A stretch of DNA of 64,000 nt from an uncultured Clostridia bacterium (GCA_948678575.1 CAPPGO010000003.1:144563-208562); one strand, 5' to 3'; shown: positions 9,942-19,817, counted from the first letter of the stretch. Notes: generated from the letters alone by a model not told the origin. Made by a program: numbers and translations.

Positions 9942-11194
9942 TATTTTTTCATTCCTTTGGTTCCTTTTACACCACATTGCATTGCTAAAATATTTTGGTC
10001 ATAAGAGAAAGTTAAATTCTCTCTTTCACGATGTCTTTTTAATGCTATATCTATTGCTTGATCTAATTTTTCTTCAAAAGACTTGCCACTAGCTTCCCAT
10101 AAATAGAATGATAATGCACCTGGAATTGTGTTTATTTCATTTATGTACACTTTTCCTGTTTTATTATCCATTAAAAAATCTACTCTTGAAAATCCACTGC
10201 AACCTAATGTTTTAAATGTTTCTTTGGTTAATTTTTGAATTTCCTCAGATTTTTCTTTACTAATATCGGCTGGAATTTTTTTGTTTGCAAAATTCTCATT
10301 AGAATTTCCAGTTTTTGCACCTGATTTCATTACATTAGTTTTAACTGCTGAAACTTTACCTCCACCTATTGTTCCACCTTTTGTTTTTCCATCTCCAATA
10401 TATTTATCTGTATAACTTAAAATCTCATCTGTAAATATAGGTTCTTCACAAATTGATGTTTCACTTTCTGATAAATTACCTATAACAGCACAATTTATTT
10501 CTTTTAAATCTGTAACTGCCTGTTCTACAATAACCCTATCCGCAAATTCCATCGCAAAATCTATGCTTTCTTCAAGTTCAGCTTTATTCGAAGCCTTTTT
10601 TATTCCAACACTTGAACCTAAATTACCTGGTTTTACAATAACTGGATATTCAAGTTTTTCTTCAATTTGTTTTATTATTTTTTCTTCATCTTTTATATAA
10701 TCCATTGAATAAAAATCTACAAATTCTACTACGGGAAGTCCACTTTCTCTTAAAACTTTCTTTTGCATAATTTTATCCATTCCTATACTTGAACCCATAA
10801 TGTCAGGACCTACATAAGGAATCCCTAGCAAATTAATAAATCCTGCAATTGTTCCATCTTCACAATTCGTTCCATGAACTATTGGAAAAGCAACATCTAT
10901 TGTATTTAGAACTTTTTTTCCTATAACTGGTGCGGGACATCTTACAACTTGAACTTCTTTTCCAGTATTTACTACCGCAACTTTATAACATCTTTTTAGT
11001 AATACTTCCATATCTCTAAAAGAATATAAATCTAATAAATCATCTCCTGTATACATTACTCCATTTTTAGCAATGTATATAGGAATAATCTCATATTTTT
11101 TTGGATTCAAACTATTTATAGCTTGATTCATTGTAATTACTGATATTTCGTGTTCTACTGATTTTCCACCAAAAAACACACCAACTTTTATCAT
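9941..11194 (-). CDS. ddl: D-alanine--D-alanine ligase
   Basis: An ATP-grasp ligase that joins two D-alanines for peptidoglycan precursors in the cytoplasm. Visible are the N-terminal FFGGKSVEHEIS motif, the FPIVHG and CEDGT segments, the ATP-grasp core VIVKPGNLGSSVGI, and the C-terminal metal-binding INEINTIPG. The omega-loop region carries YTDKY, matching D-Ala:D-Ala enzymes rather than vancomycin-resistance D-Lac ligases. At 417 residues it is longer than the usual 300-370. Most of the excess is a low-complexity Gly/Lys/Thr/Asn insertion just before KKIPADI, the flexible loop over the active site. It lies 14 bases after murF and is coupled to yqeK. Confidence 0.95.
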   Translation of the reverse strand: MIKVGVFFGGKSVEHEISVITMNQAINSLNPKKYEIIPIYIAKNGVMYTGDDLLDLYSFRDMEVLLKRCYKVAVVNTGKEVQVVRCPAPVIGKKVLNTIDVAFPIVHGTNCEDGTIAGFINLLGIPYVGPDIMGSSIGMDKIMQKKVLRESGLPVVEFVDFYSMDYIKDEEKIIKQIEEKLEYPVIVKPGNLGSSVGIKKASNKAELEESIDFAMEFADRVIVEQAVTDLKEINCAVIGNLSESETSICEEPIFTDEILSYTDKYIGDGKTKGGTIGGGKVSAVKTNVMKSGAKTGNSNENFANKKIPADISKEKSEEIQKLTKETFKTLGCSGFSRVDFLMDNKTGKVYINEINTIPGALSFYLWEASGKSFEEKLDQAIDIALKRHRERENLTFSYDQNILAMQCGVKGTKGMKK

Positions 11195-11208
11195 TTTAAG
11201 TTCCTCCT

Positions 11209-12786
11209 CTATAAATAATTATCTGGTAAATCATTCTCTAATAAAATAACACTTGTTGCATCCATAATTTTACTCATTTTTGCTAAAGCTTCTTCTAAAT
11301 TTTTAGCAATAAAAATTTGCCCTTCTGGATATTTTTCTTCTTTTAATCCTGCATAAATTGGCTCTGCTTGTTTTTCTCCAACAAGTATTGCAAAATCGCA
11401 AGATGATGCAGCTGATTTTCCTAATTCTTTATTTATTTCAAAAGATTTTTCTCCTAAATCAACTATACCTGGTGTTATTAAAATTCTTTGTCTACCTTTA
11501 AAATTTTTAAGTACCTCAAGAGCCATTTTAGCTCCTCTTATATTTGAATTATAAGCATCATCAATTATAATACTTCCATTTGAACTTGGCTTTAATTCTA
11601 ATCTGTGAGTAACTGGTTTAATATATTTAGCGCCAGTTTTTATCTGTTCTGCGGTTAAACCTAGCTTATCAGCTATTGCTACAGCTCCTACAATATTCAA
11701 AATATTTAAACTTCCTAATAATTTTGTTTTTATTGAAATTGGTTCTTTTCCTGGTATAACTACATCAAAATTTGAACCTCTTTCTGTAATTTCAATATTT
11801 GTAGCATAATAATCTGCATCTTTGCTTAAACCATATTTAACCATATTTTTTGAAATTTTTGAATTTCTAATATTTTCATCTTCCCAATTTACAAAAGCAA
11901 TACCTTTATCATCTGGTAAACTATCTACTAATTCTAATTTTGTTTTTCTAATATTATCTAAACTTTTAAATGTTTCTAAATGTTGTTCACCAATTGCTGT
12001 AACTATCCCATAAGTAGGATTTACAATATCACAAATCTCTTTTATATCACCTACATATTTAGCTCCCATTTCACAAACAAATAAATTATCTGTTCTTGAC
12101 AACTTTTCATTTACTGTTCTTACAACACCCATTGTTGTATTATAACTTTCCGGTGTCATTAAAGTATTATATTTTTGAGAAAGTATTGTATTTACAATAT
12201 GTTTTGTGCTTGTTTTGCCATAGCTTCCAGTAATACCAACTACTTTTAAACCATTTATACTCTTTAAATTTTGACTTGCTTTTCTACAAAATTTAGCTCT
12301 TATTGCTTTTTCAATTGGTCTATTTATTAAATTTACAACATATACAAATACGTAAGCAAAAATTGAAACAAAGTTTAATAACAGTATTTCTCCTAAATAT
12401 TGTGACACAAAGCAAAATAATACAATTAAAATTAAATATGTTATTGCCATTCTATTTATTCTTGATGTAACTACAAATGGCTTTTTCTCTTTTGGTCTTT
12501 TTGATGTAAAAATAAGTGTTAAATATGCAATACAATTGAGTAAAATTCCCAAATTGCTGTTTATAAAAAACATAACAAAAACTGGAATTAATAATAATCC
12601 TATTGATTTTACATCAAAAACTGTTTTTATGTTATTTTTCATCCATGCTAAGTATCTATCATTATAATAATTTTCTAATTGTAATATATGTAAACCATGG
12701 CGATTTTTCTTATAAAAATATATTGCAAAAAGAATAAAAGTAATTATAATCCACATTTGGTATTCAAATCTAGTATGTGTAAACAT
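11209..12786 (-). CDS. murF: MurF-like UDP-MurNAc-tripeptide--D-Ala-D-Ala ligase with N-terminal membrane domain
   Basis: The C-terminal two thirds is a Mur ligase: P-loop GITGSYGKTSTK, then MGAKYVGDI, AIGEQHLETF and DDAYNSN. It adds D-Ala-D-Ala, made by the downstream Ddl, to the UDP-MurNAc tripeptide, completing the pentapeptide precursor. The first roughly 170 residues hold about five hydrophobic segments, so the enzyme is membrane-anchored, unlike the soluble E. coli MurF of about 450 residues. Similar membrane-tethered forms occur in Clostridia. The start at 12786 follows AGGAAAGGAT. Gene order murF-ddl-yqeK suggests one operon. A MurF-like ligase of different specificity is possible but less likely beside ddl. 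Confidence 0.88.
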   Translation of the reverse strand: MFTHTRFEYQMWIIITFILFAIYFYKKNRHGLHILQLENYYNDRYLAWMKNNIKTVFDVKSIGLLLIPVFVMFFINSNLGILLNCIAYLTLIFTSKRPKEKKPFVVTSRINRMAITYLILIVLFCFVSQYLGEILLLNFVSIFAYVFVYVVNLINRPIEKAIRAKFCRKASQNLKSINGLKVVGITGSYGKTSTKHIVNTILSQKYNTLMTPESYNTTMGVVRTVNEKLSRTDNLFVCEMGAKYVGDIKEICDIVNPTYGIVTAIGEQHLETFKSLDNIRKTKLELVDSLPDDKGIAFVNWEDENIRNSKISKNMVKYGLSKDADYYATNIEITERGSNFDVVIPGKEPISIKTKLLGSLNILNIVGAVAIADKLGLTAEQIKTGAKYIKPVTHRLELKPSSNGSIIIDDAYNSNIRGAKMALEVLKNFKGRQRILITPGIVDLGEKSFEINKELGKSAASSCDFAILVGEKQAEPIYAGLKEEKYPEGQIFIAKNLEEALAKMSKIMDATSVILLENDLPDNYL

Positions 12787-12807
12787 TTTAATCCTTTCCT
12801 ACTCAAG

Positions 12808-13585
12808 TTATTTACTTGATATATCATTTTTAAAAAATTCATTTAATACTGCATTTACATTTTGAATATTCTCTAAATATGCAAAATGACTTCCACTAAC
12901 ATATTTTACAAGTCCACAATCTGGAATTAATTTTTCCATTTTTAGCGCATCTGAAAGTGGTGTTGCAGTATCTAAAGTGCCCCAAATTAAAAGCGTTGGT
13001 GCTTTTATATTTGGAAGTAATTTCGTTGAATCTTCATTTACTATTATTTTCATAGTTTCTTTTAAAACTGTTGGTGATGCTTTATAATCACTAGATCCAA
13101 CTTTATTTAAAAGTTTTTCTTTAAATTCTTTTACTTTTGAAATATTAGGTAACAAATTTAAAAAGAATTTTCCAGTTTTAAAAAAACCAACTTTTGTATA
13201 ATAACTGAAACTACGTTTTGGTTTTAAACCTGCACTATCTATAAGTACAACTTTTCTTGGTGTAACTAACCCTCTACCGAACTGCATTTATAATAATTCT
13301 TCCACCATTTGAATGACCTATTAAAATAGGATTTTCAGCTTTTAATTTTTTCACAAGTTCTGCTAAAAAGTCGCCAAAATCATTACTGTTTAATGGATGT
13401 TCTGGTAAATCACTTTTTCCAAAACCTACAACATCAACCAAGTATACTTTAAAATTTTCTTGCAAACTTTTTGCCATTGGTCTCATTGTTTCTAAATCTG
13501 TAAGCCATCCATGTAAAAGAATTACTGGTGTTCCGTTTCCATAAACTTCATAATTTATGTTCCAGTCTTTTACTTTTATTTGCAC
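12808..13585 (-). CDS. Alpha/beta hydrolase read through a +1 frameshift at CGG
   Basis: Two overlapping frames together form one alpha/beta hydrolase of about 258 residues. Frame 1 starts with GTG at 13585 and carries the HGW oxyanion segment and the nucleophile elbow GHSNGG. It ends at GTT CGG TAG, with the CGG at 13279-13277 as codon 103. Dropping the C gives GTT GGT AGA and continues as VGRGLVTPRKVVLIDSAG, then LLIWGTLDTATP (acid Asp) and GSHFAYLE (catalytic His). The catalytic triad is complete across the join and no other defect is visible. Similar hydrolases usually show a small-Gly-Arg segment after the GGR helix, which fits the restored Gly. The substrate is unknown. The gene overlaps no neighbour and is probably transcribed alone. 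Confidence 0.8.
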
Positions 13586-13686
13586 TCTTTTTCTCCTTTT
13601 TCTATGTATAATTATCCACTTTTTGAAAACAAAAAGTGAATAACATTACTACAATTTATTCAAATTCTTAGTTTTTGTTACCATAT

Positions 13687-13715
13687 ATAATATAACATTT
13701 ACCTATGCTTTGCAA
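13687..13715 (-). promoter_or_regulatory. Probable promoter of the alpha/beta hydrolase
   Basis: TTGCAA (13715-13710) and TATTAT (13692-13687) are 17 bases apart. Between it and the gene lies a perfect inverted repeat CACTTTTTG-AAAA-CAAAAAGTG (13617-13638) that could be a leader hairpin or a protein site. Confidence 0.5.
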
Positions 13716-13730
13716 GTCTTTAAGTCAATT

Positions 13731-15068
13731 TTACATTGTTAGAGTTCCACCTGGTGTTTCTAAAATAACAAGTATATTTTCTTCTTTTCCTGTTTTCACA
13801 TTTACATATACTAAAAATTCTTTATCATCAACTTTTCCTTGAAATTCATAGCATAAAATTTCAGTTTTCCATTTGGTTGGAATTATAGCTTTTCTTTCAG
13901 AAGTAATTTTTAATTTATCATTTATTTTTTCTTTTGCTTCTTCTAATGTTATTTTTGCTTCTTCCAATTTTCTCTCTGTATGCGAATTTAGATATCCAGT
14001 AGTTTCTATGCCCAATATATCTCCATTATCTAACGCAATTTTTACTTTTATTAAATCTGGATAAATTATTGTTCCATTTTGTTCATAAGCATAATTAACA
14101 GTAACAATATTTCCTTCTTTTATATAGTAGGTTTCTCTCATATTTTTGAAACCTTTTTTATCCAAAAACTCTTTTCCTTTTTTATCTGCCTCTGCTTCTG
14201 AAAGTTTATCTTCCTTCACATCTCTATTCAATGATGCATATATTACATGCCCACCTTTTTTGGAAACTGCAATACTAGCTGCCTGTTTATTTTTATAATC
14301 TATTGAAATATCATAATATGGAATTGACGCTTTTTCTATAAAATTACTAATAACCTCATTTACCTCTCCATCAAAAAAGTCTTTGGCTATCTGTTTAGCC
14401 TTTTCTTCATCTATATCTTCACCTGTTAAACCTTTTTTATCTGCTTTTTCTACATGATTAGAATATGCACCATCATAAATTAATCCCTCATATTCGTTTA
14501 AATTACTATCTATATTTCCAAACATATCAACATTAGATACCGCTTGAGCAAACTGATTTACTGGTTTTATATTATTCCAAGACCACTCTTTAGAATTTAA
14601 TTCATTTCCTAAAGTATTTAATGTATTTTCCAATTCTAAAGAATATTTATGCAATGTTTGTAAATTTTCAAAATCTTCATCTGTTAGTCTTTCTTGTCTT
14701 ATATTTTTCTTAGACATTGTATAAGAATAATCGCTTACTTGGTTTAAAAACTTAGAAGTTTGCATAAGTGTTTCATTAGTAAGTGGAATTTGTGCTAAAT
14801 AGCTATTTGCTAAACTGCTATCTCTCCAAATTTGAACCAAAGTATCAGCAGAATATTCTGGACTTTTTGAAATCATTGCTTTTGCTAAATAATTTTCTAC
14901 ATTATTCACATAGTTTACAACGTTTGAAAAAGCTTCATTATAAGTATTAAGCCTTGTGTTAATATACTGTTCCCTTAATGTATAAGCATAATAACCTGTA
15001 ATTAACATTAATAAAAATAAAACAATTAAAATAACTGTTTTTATATTTTCTTTTAAAAATTTCTTCAT
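13731..15068 (-). CDS. ypeB: Germination protein YpeB
   Basis: A 445-residue protein with one N-terminal membrane segment (about 10-28), a helical middle part, and C-terminal PepSY-type repeats (EEKAKQIAKDFF, EAEADKKGKEFL, LEEAKEKINDKL). This is the architecture of YpeB, which is needed in spores for placement and stability of the cortex-lytic enzyme SleB. The start at 15068 follows AAGGAGAG. The sleB partner, adjacent in Bacillus, is not next to it here. The gene implies that this lineage forms, or recently formed, endospores. Confidence 0.9.
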   Translation of the reverse strand: MKKFLKENIKTVILIVLFLLMLITGYYAYTLREQYINTRLNTYNEAFSNVVNYVNNVENYLAKAMISKSPEYSADTLVQIWRDSSLANSYLAQIPLTNETLMQTSKFLNQVSDYSYTMSKKNIRQERLTDEDFENLQTLHKYSLELENTLNTLGNELNSKEWSWNNIKPVNQFAQAVSNVDMFGNIDSNLNEYEGLIYDGAYSNHVEKADKKGLTGEDIDEEKAKQIAKDFFDGEVNEVISNFIEKASIPYYDISIDYKNKQAASIAVSKKGGHVIYASLNRDVKEDKLSEAEADKKGKEFLDKKGFKNMRETYYIKEGNIVTVNYAYEQNGTIIYPDLIKVKIALDNGDILGIETTGYLNSHTERKLEEAKITLEEAKEKINDKLKITSERKAIIPTKWKTEILCYEFQGKVDDKEFLVYVNVKTGKEENILVILETPGGTLTM

Positions 15069-15189
15069 ATCTTCTCTCCTTTTTTAATATTTTTTCCTTT
15101 TTATCTTAAAATATACTTAATTTTCCAATGACTATTTATTTATTTTTCATTTCATGATATAATTCGCATAGTATATAAAGAGGTATCTT

Positions 15190-16314
15190 ATGAAAAAAAT
15201 TTTAATTTTTTATGGTTCTTATGGTGGAGGACATTTATCTGCTGCGAAATCAATAAGAAGTTATTTAGAAGAAAACTATTCTGATATTAAAATAGAGATG
15301 GTTGACTGTATTGAATATATAAATAAATATGTAAATAAAGTTACAACAAGTGCTTATAAAGAACTCGCCAAAAAAGCTCCATGGGCTTGGAAAAGAGTTT
15401 ATAATGATTCTAAAGATGGTGCTTTGGCAAAAATTTCTACAACATCTAATAAAGTTATGGCACACAAACTTAATATGTATATACAAGAATTTGCACCAGA
15501 TTTAATTATTTCTACACATCCATTTAGTACTCAAATGTGTGGTTTTTTAAAGAAAAAAGAAAAAATAACTTGTGAAATTGCTACAATTCTTACAGATTAT
15601 CAAATGCACGAACAATGGTTAGAATTTTCAGAATATCAAGATTATTTCTTTGTTTCAAATGATAAAATGAAGCAAGACATGTGTAAAAAAGGAGTTTCTG
15701 AAAATAAGATTTTTGTTACTGGAATACCTGTATCTAACAGATTTTTAAAAAAATATAATCGTGAAGAAGTTTGTAAATTATTCGATTTAACTCCAAATAA
15801 TGAAGTAGTATTATTTTTTGCTGGTGGAGAATTTGGACTTGGTAGAAACACAACTGTTATTATGTTAAAAGCATTAATTAGACTTTTCTCTAAATTACAA
15901 GTTGTTGCAATTTCTGGTAGAAATCCAAAAATTAATGCAAAATTTAAACAATTAGTAGAATCAACTGAAAGTAGTGATAGAATTAAAATTGTAGAATTTA
16001 CTGATAAAGTCCCAGAACTTATGTCTATTGCAAAATTTGTTATTACAAAACCTGGCGGACTTACTATTACAGAATCTTTAACTTCTCATTTACCAATACT
16101 TATTATAAATCCTATTCCTGGTCAAGAAGAAGAAAATGCTACATTTATTGAAGAAAATGGTGCTGGCATTTGGATAAAAAGCCATGATAATATCGCAAGA
16201 CATTTAAAAAGTTTATACAGAAATCCAGATTTACTTATAAATATGAAAAAATCCGCTGAAACTTTGGCTAAACCAAATTCAACAGAAAATATATGTAAAA
16301 CGCTACTAAAATAG
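15190..16314 (+). CDS. ugtP: UgtP/MGDG-synthase-like diacylglycerol glycosyltransferase
   Basis: A 374-residue GT28-family enzyme of the MGD1/UgtP type, which transfers sugars from UDP-glucose or UDP-galactose to diacylglycerol at the inner membrane face. The N-terminal GSYGGGHLSAAKSI loop and the C-terminal nucleotide-sugar site, TKPGGLTITESLT and PGQEEENA, are family hallmarks. The start follows AAAGAGGT, with an extended -10 TGATATAAT at 15155-15163. In Firmicutes this supplies glycolipids and lipoteichoic acid anchors. The exact sugar cannot be read from sequence. Confidence 0.88.
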   Translation: MKKILIFYGSYGGGHLSAAKSIRSYLEENYSDIKIEMVDCIEYINKYVNKVTTSAYKELAKKAPWAWKRVYNDSKDGALAKISTTSNKVMAHKLNMYIQEFAPDLIISTHPFSTQMCGFLKKKEKITCEIATILTDYQMHEQWLEFSEYQDYFFVSNDKMKQDMCKKGVSENKIFVTGIPVSNRFLKKYNREEVCKLFDLTPNNEVVLFFAGGEFGLGRNTTVIMLKALIRLFSKLQVVAISGRNPKINAKFKQLVESTESSDRIKIVEFTDKVPELMSIAKFVITKPGGLTITESLTSHLPILIINPIPGQEEENATFIEENGAGIWIKSHDNIARHLKSLYRNPDLLINMKKSAETLAKPNSTENICKTLLK

Positions 16315-16323
16315 TAGCGTTTT
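16297..16323. terminator. Bidirectional terminator between ugtP and recR
   Basis: A 10-bp stem AAAACGCTAC/GTAGCGTTTT overlaps the ugtP stop codon and has T runs on both strands. It serves the converging plus-strand ugtP and minus-strand recR. Confidence 0.88.
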
Positions 16324-16332
16324 TATACTTTA

Positions 16333-16932
16333 TTACATTTCACTTCTACCTTCTAATGCTTTGCTTAAAGTTACTTCATCTGTATATTCTAAATCTCCTC
16401 CTATTGGAATACCACGAGCAATTCTTGTAACTTTTACTCCTAATGGTTTAACAAGCTTTGATATATACATTGAAGTTGCCTCTCCTTCAACTCTGGGATT
16501 AGTCGCCAAAATAATTTCTTTAACTTCTCCTCCCATTATTCTAGAAAGCAATTCTTTAATTTTTATATCATCTGGCCCTACTCCATTCATTGGAGATATT
16601 GAACCATGAAGTACATGATAAACACCATTAAATTCATGTGTTCTTTCCATTGCTAAAACATCTCTAACATCTTCTACAACACATATTGTACTTTCATCTC
16701 TTTTTGGATTTGAGCAAATATTACAAGGTTCTGTATCAGATATATTAAAACATTTTGAACAAAATTTTAAATTCTTTTTTGCATTTATAATTGAATCTGT
16801 AAATTCTTTTACTTCTTCATTACTTAAATCTAACATATAGAAAGCTAATCTTTGAGCTGTTTTATGACCAATACTTGGTAACTTTTCAAAGCTTTCAATT
16901 AACTTTTCTATTGATGGTGCATAAAGTGACAT
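16333..16932 (-). CDS. recR: Recombination mediator RecR
   Basis: A 199-residue RecR, of typical length. It has the N-terminal helix-hairpin-helix (LPSIGHKTAQRLAF), a four-cysteine zinc finger (CSKCFN, then CNIC) and a Toprim domain (VVEDVRDV, ATNPRVEGEATS). It works with RecF and RecO to load RecA at gaps. It is the last gene of the dnaX-ybaB-recR operon, the usual bacterial order, with 18 bases between ybaB and recR. Confidence 0.97.
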   Translation of the reverse strand: MSLYAPSIEKLIESFEKLPSIGHKTAQRLAFYMLDLSNEEVKEFTDSIINAKKNLKFCSKCFNISDTEPCNICSNPKRDESTICVVEDVRDVLAMERTHEFNGVYHVLHGSISPMNGVGPDDIKIKELLSRIMGGEVKEIILATNPRVEGEATSMYISKLVKPLGVKVTRIARGIPIGGDLEYTDEVTLSKALEGRSEM

Positions 16933-16950
16933 TTTTACTTCCTCTTTATC

Positions 16951-17295
16951 TTACATTAATCCTGGTATATTATATTTTCCCATTTGTGCTGCTTGAGCTT
17001 CATCAACTTTTCTTAAAGCTTCATTTGTAGCTGTTAAAATTAAATCTTGTAGCATTTCTACATCATCTGGATCAACAACATCTTTATCTAATTTAATTTC
17101 TTTTATAAATTTTGCTCCACTTACTTTTACAGATACTGCTCCTCCACCAGCTGTTGCATCAAATTCTTTGCTAGCAAGTTCATTTTGTGAATTTTCAATA
17201 TCAGCTTGCATTTTTTTAGCTTCTTTCATAAGTTGGTTGATGTTCATTCCACCAAAACCTCCCATACCTCCTGGGAAACCTCCTCTTTTTGCCAT
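16951..17295 (-). CDS. ybaB: YbaB/EbfC nucleoid-associated protein
   Basis: A 114-residue YbaB/EbfC protein: Gly/Met-rich N-terminus, then NINQLMKEAKKMQADIENSQ and GGGAVSVKVSG. The family forms dimers that bind DNA and condense the nucleoid. It sits between dnaX and recR, the conserved operon position. Confidence 0.95.
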   Translation of the reverse strand: MAKRGGFPGGMGGFGGMNINQLMKEAKKMQADIENSQNELASKEFDATAGGGAVSVKVSGAKFIKEIKLDKDVVDPDDVEMLQDLILTATNEALRKVDEAQAAQMGKYNIPGLM

Positions 17296-17308
17296 TAGTT
17301 TATCCTCC

Positions 17309-18895
17309 TTATTCTATTATATTTATATCTATACCTAGCTCTTGCAAAGGTAATTTTTTTTCTTTTTCTTCTGGCATTTTAACCTTACTATCTTTTAATT
17401 TTATATTCATTTGATTTCCTGTAATTGCAAATATTGCTTTCATTAAATCGTTTCTATTATTTGGATCATTTATAACTTTTTCATTAAATGGTGTAAGTCC
17501 ATTTGGAAATTCAATTTCTATATTTAAGTCATCAATTTGGACTGCTCTACTGTTTAAAAGTGTTGTATATAGCATCATTTTCTTACTTTGTTTTAAATTA
17601 TCTATAACTTTTCTCCAAAAATCACTTTGATTAATTTTATTTGATGTTGTAACACTTCTTTTTGGTGCTATCTCTGCATTTGCAACTTTGGATTGCTTAT
17701 CAGATGTATAATTATTTTGTGAACTTTGCACATTTTCTAATGAATTTATATTATTAATTTTACTCTCTAATTTATCTATTCTATTTTGTAATTCTTGAAC
17801 ATCTCCTGATGTCATATTTACTGACATACAAGCTTTTATAATTCCTGTTTGAAACATTATAGTTTTTTGATTTGACCATTTTAAATTATTTTCTAATTCT
17901 GACAAACCATATATAATTCCTAAAAGCCTATCTTTATTAGCAGTTTCTGCTAAACTTTTTATATCTTCCAATTCTTCTATTGAATACAATGATAAATTTC
18001 CCGTTGCTTTATAAACTAAAATATCTTTTATATATTTAATTATTTCCCATAAGAAATTATATAAATCTTTTCCTTCATTTATGACTTCATCTACTGCACT
18101 TAATGCATCTATTTCATTGTTTTGAAGAATTGCTTTTGATATTTTATTTATATATTGTAAATTTGGAATTCCAACTAAATCTTTAACTACATTAGCTGTA
18201 ATTTCTTCTGTACTTTCTTGGCTACATCTTTCTAAAATACTGATAGCATCTCTCATTGCGCCTTCTGATAATACTGCAATAATATTTAATGCTTCTTCAT
18301 TTATTTTTATATTAGCTTCATTACAAATAATTTTTAATCTTTTTATAACATCTTCATTTGATATTTTTTTAAAATCAAATCTTTGACATCTTGAAAGAAT
18401 TGTTGTTGGTAATTTTTGTGGTTCTGTTGTAGCTAAAATAAATTTAACATGTTCTGGTGGTTCTTCTAAAGTTTTTAATAAAGCATTAAAAGCACCAACT
18501 GACAACATGTGAACCTCATCTATTATATATACCCTATACTTTGCTTTTGTTGGCAAAAAGTTTACTTCATCTCTAATTGTTCTAATATCTTCTACACTAT
18601 TGTTTGATGCAGCATCCATTTCAACAACATCTGTTAATGAACCATTTAAAATCTCTTTACATATTTCACATTCATTGCAAGGTTCTCCATCTTGGAGATT
18701 TAAACAATTTACTGCTCTTGCAAGAATTTTAGCAGATGATGTTTTTCCTGTTCCACGTCCACCATTAAATAAATATGCATGTCCCACTCTTTCTGCCATA
18801 ATCTGATTTTTTAAAGTTTTTGTAATATGATCTTGTCCAACCATATCTGCAAATTTGATTGGTCTAAATGTTCTATATAATGCTGTATATGCCAT
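17309..18895 (-). CDS. dnaX: DNA polymerase III gamma/tau subunit
   Basis: A 528-residue clamp-loader ATPase. Walker A is GGRGTGKTSSAK, a four-cysteine zinc module follows (CLNLQDGEPCNECEICKE), Walker B is IIDEVHML, and sensor 1 is LATTEP. The C-terminal third, after about residue 370, is poorly conserved linker and polymerase-binding sequence. It assembles the polymerase III holoenzyme and loads the DnaN clamp. It heads dnaX-ybaB-recR, directly downstream of the SRP RNA gene, a common Firmicutes arrangement. Confidence 0.96.
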   Translation of the reverse strand: MAYTALYRTFRPIKFADMVGQDHITKTLKNQIMAERVGHAYLFNGGRGTGKTSSAKILARAVNCLNLQDGEPCNECEICKEILNGSLTDVVEMDAASNNSVEDIRTIRDEVNFLPTKAKYRVYIIDEVHMLSVGAFNALLKTLEEPPEHVKFILATTEPQKLPTTILSRCQRFDFKKISNEDVIKRLKIICNEANIKINEEALNIIAVLSEGAMRDAISILERCSQESTEEITANVVKDLVGIPNLQYINKISKAILQNNEIDALSAVDEVINEGKDLYNFLWEIIKYIKDILVYKATGNLSLYSIEELEDIKSLAETANKDRLLGIIYGLSELENNLKWSNQKTIMFQTGIIKACMSVNMTSGDVQELQNRIDKLESKINNINSLENVQSSQNNYTSDKQSKVANAEIAPKRSVTTSNKINQSDFWRKVIDNLKQSKKMMLYTTLLNSRAVQIDDLNIEIEFPNGLTPFNEKVINDPNNRNDLMKAIFAITGNQMNIKLKDSKVKMPEEKEKKLPLQELGIDINIIE

Positions 18896-18917
18896 TTTTA
18901 CCTCCTAAAACTTAAAA

Positions 18918-19034
18918 GGCTTTCCTTTGGGAAGGCATGCAAACTCACATAAATACACTACTTATCGCTGCTTTCTTCCGAACCTGACGAGATTCATAGC
19001 TTTTTATTGAAGCATACCTTCCCAAAGAAAAGCC
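18918..19034 (-). ncRNA. ffs: Signal recognition particle RNA
   Basis: The minus strand carries the diagnostic SRP core GTCAGGTTCGGAAGAAAGCA (GGAA tetraloop and asymmetric loop). It is enclosed by a long closing stem pairing 18918-18940 with 19012-19034. At about 117 nucleotides it is the small bacterial form without an Alu domain. Its place just upstream of dnaX is typical. Confidence 0.94.
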
Positions 19035-19088
19035 GTCTTAAATTCATTAATGATTATATAATGGAAATTTTCTTTTTGCAATACCTTT

Positions 19089-19817
19089 TTAAATTCTTTT
19101 AAATATTACATTAGAAAAATCTGTTAATTCTATTTGTGAAGAACCTTTTTCTATTATTTCATCTGTTGGCATTTCCATACTTAAAGTACCTTTATAACTT
19201 ACATTTGAATTTGTTTCTATTATAATGTCAAAACTTAATTGCAATTTAATTTCTTCCAAAGATACTCCTAAATTTTGAAGTAATCTTCCATCATATATGA
19301 TTTCTGTATCCTCATTGGATAAATATCTTCCCAAATCTTCTAATGCTAATCTAAAACCTAGAACTCCTCCATTATTTGCAATTTCAAGTGATTTCATGTC
19401 ATCTAATTTACCACCAGTATATACAATTTTATCATGCAAATAATCTTGTTCACTATATGTATATAAATTATCTAAATCTGCTGTTGGTCTATATATTTTT
19501 ACATTTCCCTTTTGTGGTGATTTTACTAAATTAAAATTCTCGATAGTAATTTGTTTAATTGTTTCATCTGTTTCTTCTTTTGCATCTACATAAATATATA
19601 AATCATTTATTTCAGTAACATTTATATTCCAAATGTGTTCTGGATCATCACTAAATTCACCATCTACTGTACTAATCATAAGTATTTTATCAATTTCATA
19701 AGGCAAAGATTTTTCACCTTCTACTTCATATCTAAGCATAATAGCAATGCCAATAGTTATTAAAATAATAACTACTGCTATAAATATACACCTTTTAAAT
19801 AATTGATTTTTTTTCAT
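19089..19817 (-). CDS. Membrane-anchored protein of unknown function
   Basis: 242 residues with one N-terminal membrane segment (about 10-28, IFIAVVIILITIGIAIM) and a large outside part rich in beta-strand-like segments and acidic residues. No catalytic motif or named family is recognisable. It overlaps the 3' end of tadA by 23 bases and starts after AGAGGAAT, so it is co-transcribed and possibly coupled with tadA. An exported, anchored beta-rich protein is the most that can be said. Confidence 0.7.
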   Translation of the reverse strand: MKKNQLFKRCIFIAVVIILITIGIAIMLRYEVEGEKSLPYEIDKILMISTVDGEFSDDPEHIWNINVTEINDLYIYVDAKEETDETIKQITIENFNLVKSPQKGNVKIYRPTADLDNLYTYSEQDYLHDKIVYTGGKLDDMKSLEIANNGGVLGFRLALEDLGRYLSNEDTEIIYDGRLLQNLGVSLEEIKLQLSFDIIIETNSNVSYKGTLSMEMPTDEIIEKGSSQIELTDFSNVIFKRI

